From contig CM057469.1 in NCBI GenBank assembly GCA_030035585.1, positions 65,799,501 through 65,863,500 on the forward strand: a stretch of 64,000 nucleotides of DNA. The letters run 5' to 3'. Under the pieces are notes generated by a model that saw nothing but the letters and a program-made list of their open reading frames with translations, was not told where the DNA came from and made no database searches. How positions within the stretch are numbered: the first letter of the stretch is position 1; every line of letters starts with the position of its first letter. The translations under genes were made by a program, and so were the position numbers. This DNA is from Dugong dugon (lineage: Eukaryota > Chordata > Mammalia > Sirenia > Dugongidae). This document shows, piece after piece, positions 57,476 through 64,000 of this stretch.

Positions 57476-57991
57476 TGTCATGGATTGAATTGCATCCCCT
57501 AAATATACGTGTCAACTTCGCCATGAATTCGAGTATTGTGTGATTGTCCACCATTTTGTCATTTGATACGATTTTCCTATGTGTTGTGAATCCTGCCTCA
57601 ATGATGCTAATGAGGCAGGATTAGAAACAGTTATGTTAATAAGGCAGGACTCAGTCTACAAGATTAGGTTGTGTCTTAAATCAGTCTCTTTTGAAATATA
57701 AAAGAGAGAAGCAAGCAGAGAGACAGGGGGACCTCATACTACGAAGGAACAAGAGCCAAGAGAATAGCACATCCTTTGCACCCAGGATCCCTGCACTGAG
57801 AAGCTCCTAGACCAGGGGAATATTGATGACAAGGACTTACCCCAGAGCTGATAGAAAGAGAAAGCTTTCCCCTGGATCTGGCACCCTGAATTCAGACTTC
57901 TAGCCTCCTAGACTATGAGACAATAAATTTCTCTTTGTTAAAGCTGTCTACTTTGGTATTTCCATTATAGCAGCACTAGATAACTAAGACA
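57476..57991 (+). mobile_element. Solo LTR, group A, with perfect 5-bp target duplication
   Basis: TGTCATGGATTGAATTGCAT to GATAACTAAGACA, 516 bp, with GTGGT at 57471-57475 and 57992-57996. A TATA box ATATAAAAG (57696-57704) and AATAAA (57922-57927) fit the U3/R layout of an LTR. No retroviral gene is attached. It serves as the reference copy of the group in this window. Confidence 0.88.
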
Positions 57992-58258
57992 GTGGTTTAT
58001 TTTATTATGTTATTTACTATATTATCTAAAACACATGTTTTACATTCTCTTCTACATGTATATTTCACAATTACAATAAATAATTTAAAAAGTGTACCAC
58101 AAAATGCAAAACTAAAAGATAAAAAGTACTTTTTAATTAAAAAATATAAAACAACATTAAAAATGAAGGACAAAGATTAACTCTTCATCTAACAACAAGT
58201 TATTACAAAACACTAGATAAAAATATAAATATTCCAATAGGAAGTGGACAAAGCCTAC

Positions 58259-58709
58259 CGTTATAGGTTGAATTGTGCCCCCCAAAATGATATGTTCAAG
58301 TCCTAACCCCCCAGTACGTATGAATATGATCTTATTTGTAAATAGAGTCTTTGCAGATGTAGTTAATACCAGGTCACATTTTGTGATATGGTGGGTCCTA
58401 ATCCAATATGACTGGTGTCCTTATAATAAGAGAAGAGACAGGCAGACACAGACCAGAAAGACTATGCATATATGGAGATGGAGGTACAGATTGGAATTAC
58501 ATTGTTAAAAGCCAAGAAATGCCTGGGACCACCAGAAGCTGGAAGAGACAAGCAAGGACACTTCCCTAGAATCTTTAGAAGTAGCATATCCCTGCTGACA
58601 CCTTAAATTCAGACTTGTAGCCCCTAGAACTGTGAGATAATAAATTTCTGTTGTTTTAAGTCACCCACTTTGTTAAAATTTGTTAATGTAGCTCAAGGAA
58701 ACTAATACA
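58259..58709 (+). mobile_element. Solo LTR, group C (MaLR/MLT1-like)
   Basis: GTTATAGGTTGAATTGTGCC, AAGTCCTAACCCCCCAGTAC, TAATCCAATATGACTGGTGT, CCCTAGAACTGTGAGATAAT and AATAAATTTCTGTTGTTTTA, ending AAACTAATACA. Same family as 48259-48716. Confidence 0.75.
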
Positions 58710-58756
58710 GCTAATCAAAGTCAAGTCTCAAAAAAGAAAAAAGGTAAAAATTCAAT

Positions 58757-58905
58757 GTCTTAGCCAAGGTTCTCTAGAAAACAGAGCCTAAAGGAAAACT
58801 TAAGTGCAAATTCTTTATGAAGAGAGGTAACTGCAGGACAGAGAGAGTGAGGGCCAAGGGAAGGAAGGAGTGGAGGATGAGAAGCATACTCAACTGGTCC
58901 TACAT
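58757..58905 (-). mobile_element. Possible LTR end fragment, group B-like
   Basis: TGTCTTAGCCAAGGTTCTCT resembles the TGTCTTAGGCTGGGTTCTAG at 16865, that is, the complement of an LTR 3' end. The similarity fades within about 150 bases. Confidence 0.35.
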
Positions 58906-59054
58906 CACTAAAAGACACAGCCCATCAGAGGGCCCAATGGGACACATTATACAGATAAACAGTACCTTGCAATAGTGTATGGGTAGGATGGGAATAGAGT
59001 GTGAATTTGTCCCCTGGCTCCTTCCCATCTCCAGTCCACCACTGGTCAATGTCC

Positions 59055-59262
59055 TAAAACCAGTTTCAGTTGAGTCATTTTCAACTCATGGCAATTCCAT
59101 ATGGGTCAGAGTAGAACTGCTCCATAGAATTTTCAATGGTTGATTTTGGGGAAGTAGATCTCCAGGTCTTTCTTCTGAGGTGCTTCTGGGTGGACTCAAA
59201 TCTCCAGTCTTTTGATTAGCAGCCAAGCACATTAACCATTTGTACCACCTAGGGACTCTGGT
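59055..59262 (-). repeat. AfroSINE (long variant), minus strand
   Basis: Tail CAGTTTCAGTTGAGTCATTT at the left, then GGTTGATTTTGGGGAAGTAG, and head TGTACCACCTAGGGACTC at the right. CTGGTCAA flanks both sides (59044-59051 and 59259-59266). Same variant as 43997. Confidence 0.88.
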
Positions 59263-60216
59263 CAAAGCCCTATCAACAGTTAGTTCCTCTACCTGGCTTG
59301 CATTTACCTGGCCTTTTTTAGCAGCCTCAACTAAGCCAGATCCTAAGCCCTGCTGTGCTTCAGGTGAGAAGAGCCAGAGACTCTGGCAGAGATGAACACC
59401 CACAGCACAGAATACGCTAAAATAAGTGGCTCCTTGCATAGAAAGTAGTTTGTTCGCTGGAACTGCCATGTGAGGATAAGCATTGCATGATGATACCTGC
59501 CGTGAAAAGCTTCTGATCGTACTGCTCCCCCAAAGATGCTGAAACTGGCATATACGCAATGAGGGCTGAGATGCAGGTGGAAATTCAGAGATTTTGGTAA
59601 ATGGAAAGCCAATTACATTCCTCCACTGATACGTTTCTAGATCCCTGGTTTTAAGGGTGAATTTTTCTCAAGTGATTACGTGCAAATTTTTTCAAAAATA
59701 AAAAATGTGAAGTGAGCACAATAATATTCAGCAAGTATTTTTTTCTCCAAAGAAGGTGAGAAGCTTGAATTTGTGAAATTGTTTCAGTGAAATTGCATAA
59801 TTACCAATGCCCAATCTTCAAAGGGAGAAGACGAAGAGTAGATAAGTCTTCATTTCAGCAGGTTATAAAGCCAGAGGAGAGAACATTCAATAACTTGGGG
59901 ACAACATCACCATTAGGAACAAACAGCACATTCTCCCACTGACCTAAGCTGTAAACCAGCATCTCTTTAGAAGGCAAATATGCCATCTGAGAACCATAGA
60001 AGCAGGTCAACAGCTAAGACTGCCTAGGTAGGAGGTATTGCTCCTATACCATAGTGTCAAACTTATAAATTTTTACTATGAAAATTTTAATAAGAAATTG
60101 TAATAATAATTAGACTTATTGGCCTCCTTTTAGGATTATTCTGGTGTTCCTAAAATTCACTCTTCGATGCTTACAGGTGCCTTTGGTCTCCATTCTTCTA
60201 AATATTGATCTTAAAT
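59263..60216. other. Low-identity intergenic DNA
   Basis: No gene supported. The long antisense frame 59086-59559 crosses into the AfroSINE and has no domain. Confidence 0.45.
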
Positions 60217-60396
60217 ACTCAAGTACCTGGCTGTTAACTAAAAGGTTTATGGTTCAAACCCACCCAGTAGTTCTTCAGGAGAAAGATCTGGTGATCTGCT
60301 TCTGTGAAGATTATAACCAAGAAAATCCTATGGGGCAATTCTATTCTGTCACATGGGATCTCTATGAGTCAGCATCAACTTGACAGCACAAGACAA
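60217..60396 (+). repeat. AfroSINE (long form), 5'-truncated, plus strand
   Basis: Starts at AAGTACCTGGCTGTTAACTA, then CAGGAGAAAGATCTGGTGAT, and ends CATCAACTTGACAGCACAAG. Confidence 0.88.
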
Positions 60397-62667
60397 TAGG
60401 CATTTGACCGAAATGTATTTGGTGCTCCTCTACTTTATATGTAAAGAAAGTATTTGTTTTACATAGGTAAAAGTTGAGAACAAATAGACCAAAATGTTGA
60501 CCATGGCTTTTCCTAGGTGGCAGTGAATTTTTTTCTTCTTTGTACATGTTTATGTCTTTCCAATTTCTTCAAGAAACTATGTATTAAATTGATACTTTAA
60601 AAAAGCAAAAAGAAATAAATTTTTTTTCACAAAAGTAGCAGTTATGTAATAAACATCTTTAAGATGCAGACTTTGAAAATTATGTTTTTGATTATATTTT
60701 ATTATAAAGGTATCTGTTGGAGCTGTTTGTAACATTAAGCTAGAGGTGCACAAATTCTAACTCTTCAGTTCACTTTAGGATTCTACAACGATTTTAAAAG
60801 GTCCTAACTTTGCTTTTACATCATTATGTTTGCAGTGAGGATCTGTGAACTGAGCTTGGGTATTCAGATAATTAACAACCTAACTAACTATTACAAACAG
60901 AGGAAATGGAAATTTACATCTATCTCATTCCAAAGACAGGTTGAAGACATTTGGAAATTGTAACCTGAGACAAAAGAATCAGAACTAAAATGCTGAGTGT
61001 GAAGTTGAGGTCAGTTAGAACACCCCTCAACCTCAATTTCCCCCCGTAACTGATTCCAACCAGAAAAATTTTCTGTGATAAATCAGTTAAGAAAAGACAG
61101 AATTTTTAAAAATACAAAAAATAGTAATGCTACCTATATTACAGCATATGCTTTGAAGAAAAATCCACACAAATTAAACACTTAAATATGTAAAAGATAA
61201 TAGAAGGGAAGAAAATCTTTTTAAGCAAGGTAAAATAATATCAAACATTTTCTTAAAAAATAGATAAACTATGAAATTTTGCTGCACAATATACAAGGAT
61301 ATCCATTACAAAAATATTCATAAGGGTAAAAAAAAAAGTCATAAAGTATATGTCCATCAATAGACAAATCAGGAGCGGAATACTATGTACCCATTAAAAA
61401 TAACGTCTACCTGAATGCCCTGACTTTGAAAGTGCTCTAAAATAAATTTTAGTTAAAAAGCAAGTTTCAGAAAAATAATTATAGTATTATTTTGTTTTAG
61501 TAAAAATACATGAAGGTACGTATAGGTGAGTCCATGTATAATTAGGGTACTGTTTTGAAAATACTAAACAGAGTCTTTATTTCCTCTATAAATCATATTC
61601 CCCTAGAGTTCTATCATCTTATGGACCAGGGAAAGAGGAGGTTGAATGCTACCTCCATACAGAGGAAGATATAACCTCAACATATAGAAAGGGGAAGAAA
61701 AATGAAAGCCCTTCCTCTTCCAGAGGTGGAGCAGAGATCAGAAGTCAAAAAGAGTGGTGCATAGAAAATCCAGATAAATATGGCTACATCTGAGAACACT
61801 AGGGCTAATGGTCATTTCCCTGGGCAGAGCCAATGGGAGGCTGTAAGTGACTCAAAGAAACCATGCATTTGGTGTAGAAATGGCATTGGCAAAGAGAGGA
61901 GGTAGGCAAGGTAGACTCAAGCAACACTGTGCATAGTTTGTAGAAGATCCAGAAGTTCCCACCTGCCCAGGGAGGAAAAGACATGCTGAGAGGATCTGTG
62001 AAATGGCAGAGACCTGAGGTCAGAATGCAAAAGCCACAAAGAGCAGGTACCTCAGGACCAGAGGCAACGGTGGGGTCCCAGGTCAGCAACAGGGGACGCT
62101 GACACGTACCAAAGGCCAAGTGGGACTAGTTACATTACTGAAGGTCTAGGACAGAAGCTGATGCCCAGGGAGAAGCAGAAGGACACCTCAACTGGAGACC
62201 ATCAAGAACTCAATAGATAGCATGATACTGCCCCCTCCACCATTCAGTCATAACACAGACCCTTCTCCAATTTTTATGGGATGGGTCAGCTTTCCTCTAC
62301 CTCCAGATGTCTTCTTGGGGAAAATTCAGGGGAGAAATCTTGAAAGATTGAGTTAACCTGAAATAGGCTTAACAAAAAAACTGAACCATCATATACTGTC
62401 AGATGGATATCCAAACATCACTCACTCTTCACTACCCAAATATATAAGCTCTACGTTTTGGGCACAATATCAATTATAGAATGTTAAACTTTCACTGAAT
62501 TACAAAAGAAATTTGAAAATTAATTTGAATATTAAATAAACATGACTTAGTGACAGGTTGGATATTAAGTTGCAAGGGTAAAGGAGAAATCAAATATGAC
62601 CCCCAGATCTCTGGTTTGCTTGCTGGATGGGAAATAATACCATTAACCAAGATCTAAATACAGAGAG
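60397..62667. other. Low-identity intergenic DNA with traces of old L1
   Basis: Segments near 60530-60620 and 61330-61450 (ATGTCCATCAATAGACAAAT, GAATACTATGTACCCATTAA) recall old L1 3' regions on the plus strand but are too decayed to bound. Nothing else identified. Confidence 0.4.
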
Positions 62668-62868
62668 GAATCCTTGGGTGGTACAAAAGGTTAATATGCT
62701 CAGCTGTTAACCTAAAGGTTGGAGGTTTAAGTTCACCCAAAGGCACCTTGGAAGAAAGCCGTGGCAATCTACTTCCAAAAAATCAGCCATTGAAAATTCT
62801 ATGGAGCACAGCTCTACTCTGGCACACATGGAGTCACCACGAGAGTGGGAATCTACTCAACAGCAACT
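62668..62868 (+). repeat. AfroSINE variant with CCATTGAAAAT block, plus strand
   Basis: AATCCTTGGGTGGTACAAAA head, GCAATCTACTTCCAAAAAAT and CAGCCATTGAAAATTCTATG middle, and CTACTCAACAGCAACTGGG tail. The middle resembles the body of the elements at 22160 and 27319. Confidence 0.87.
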
Positions 62869-63895
62869 GGGAGGTGAACACCTGAGATAGGGCTTGAGAG
62901 TAAAAGAAATGAATCTTATTTTGAATGGGTTGAATTTAAAGGCACTCTGGGGACCTCCTGCTAATGATTCTCTGGAGGCAGTTAGAAATTCTGATTCAGG
63001 AGAAAGTTTTGGAAGTCATCAAGGTGCACAGCAAACTTGAAGCTAATGAAAATGGATGAGATCTTTCAAAAAATGAAAGAGTTTCTGGGCTCTTATTACC
63101 AACCCTGTGTAATTAAGCTCTAATTGTGCTATCTTCATCTTAACTGTAAACTTCAAGTGGGTAAAGAACATGTCTTATAGATCTCCAATTCCCCTCAGAT
63201 TTTGCTGAGCACAGAATAAGGCTCAGTAGACACCGGTGATAGAACTATTGGGTGCTTCCTCTCTTGGCTAGTGGTAAGCAACAAATTAAGATGGTCATTC
63301 TTTTCAGAGTAAAAAGGATCTGTTTGGCAGAGATCATTGCTCTCTTTATGTGCTTCCCTTAAGATGGTGAGAGACCAGGAGATTATAGAGAACAATGTCA
63401 AGAGAGCTCGGGTTGTGTGCATGTATGAAGCAATGTCTCCCCAAGAAGCCACAGGTCCTGAGTTATATTCTGACGCCTCCTGAATGAGACATTAACTGTT
63501 CTTTACACTCCAGCTCCCACCCTATTCCCACCGCAAAGTAAATACAAGCAATACAAGTTTGTCTTAGTCAAAATATTGTGAGTGCTTTAAAGGCATGACC
63601 TATAAATATCCTAGAGATGCATCTTAACCCACTCTACAGCAGTATGGAAGGTTACTAGGTGCAGATTCTACCCTGGACCATTGTTTATCTAACATTTCAG
63701 AAAGCAGTAGAGAGAAGGAGAGGCCACAGTATATGCTCGGAAATAAAATTTAAGTGGGGCTCAAGTCAAAACAGTCACACACTCCTTTTAATTTATTTAT
63801 ACATAGCTCCTTATATTTCTCCAGACAAGGTACTTCCTAAAACCTTTTCACATGCTGTTCTCTCTGGCTGAAAAATCCTTATCTTTCTTCTTCCC
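62869..63895. other. Low-identity intergenic DNA
   Basis: A faint L2 3' end-like stretch lies at about 63110-63240 (TAACTGTAAACTTCAAGTGG, ATAAGGCTCAGTAGACACC). No gene. Confidence 0.4.
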
Positions 63896-64000
63896 TGTTA
63901 CGTGTTGAATTATGTCCCCCTAGGCCATGATTCCCAGCGGTTGTTCGCCACTTTGTGATCTGATGTGATTATTCTATGTATTGTAAATCCTAACCTCTAT
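63896..64000 (+). mobile_element. LTR, group A, cut by the window end
   Basis: TGTTACGTGTTGAATTATGT, then CATGATTCCCAGCGGTTGTT and TTGTGATCTGATGTGATTAT follow the first 100 bases of group A. The rest lies outside the window. Confidence 0.8.

Noticed and set aside
59086-59559. 157-codon antisense frame
   Set aside because: Composed partly of AfroSINE and partly of unassigned DNA. No domain or start context.

Overview
This is non-coding, repeat-saturated nuclear DNA from an afrotherian mammal, most likely an elephant. The diagnosis rests on about 25 copies of the AfroSINE family, on RTE (BovB-type) LINE copies whose 3' end resembles the AfroSINE tail, and on L1s alongside old MIR and L2 fossils shared by all mammals. 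No exon, promoter or CpG island of a host protein-coding gene could be supported. Every long or recognisable reading frame lies inside a transposable element and is broken. Family names were assigned by eye from remembered consensus sequences. || Layout. 1-7343 is an old L1 (+). It is split at 2489-5514 by a younger L1 that has a 5' end and ORF1 but stops early in ORF2, and at 6694-6918 by an RTE 3' fragment. 7344-16864 is mostly low-identity sequence with L2, MIR and L1ME-like fossils, five AfroSINEs and an (AC)n array. 16865-17430 is a solo LTR with a perfect 5-bp target duplication. 17995-19735 is an old antisense L1. 19744-31900 carries L2 and MIR fossils, a SINE with a tRNA-Gly head and an RTE tail (22160-22503), an RTE 3' end, and one AfroSINE that has received three more AfroSINEs (25129-25912). 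A TA-flanked, Tigger-like DNA transposon lies at 31530-31897. || 32514-40345 holds older L1s into which a 5.6-kb L1 (32620-38268) was inserted. That L1 itself took an LTR 11 bp ahead of its ORF1 and has lost everything from late ORF1 to the RT core of ORF2. 41358-43555 is a 5'-truncated RTE with a perfect 11-bp target duplication. 44-53 kb carries LTRs, including one LTR nested in another, an LTR with a 24-bp tandem array, an L1 tail with a perfect 15-bp hairpin, and MIR and HAL1/L1M pieces. 53859-56915 is an L1 3' part interrupted by a second insertion (54491-55931). That insertion starts with a complete tRNA-Val sequence fused to a truncated L1. 57-64 kb has further LTRs, AfroSINEs and low-identity sequence. 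|| How the parts relate. No genes work together here. The window records successive retrotransposition: L1 supplies copies of itself and one tRNA chimera, RTE probably supplied the machinery for the AfroSINEs, and ERVL/MaLR-like elements left only LTRs. The best candidates for something unusual are the tRNA-Val/L1 chimera, the 3'-truncated L1, the four-element SINE nest and the copy-specific hairpin.
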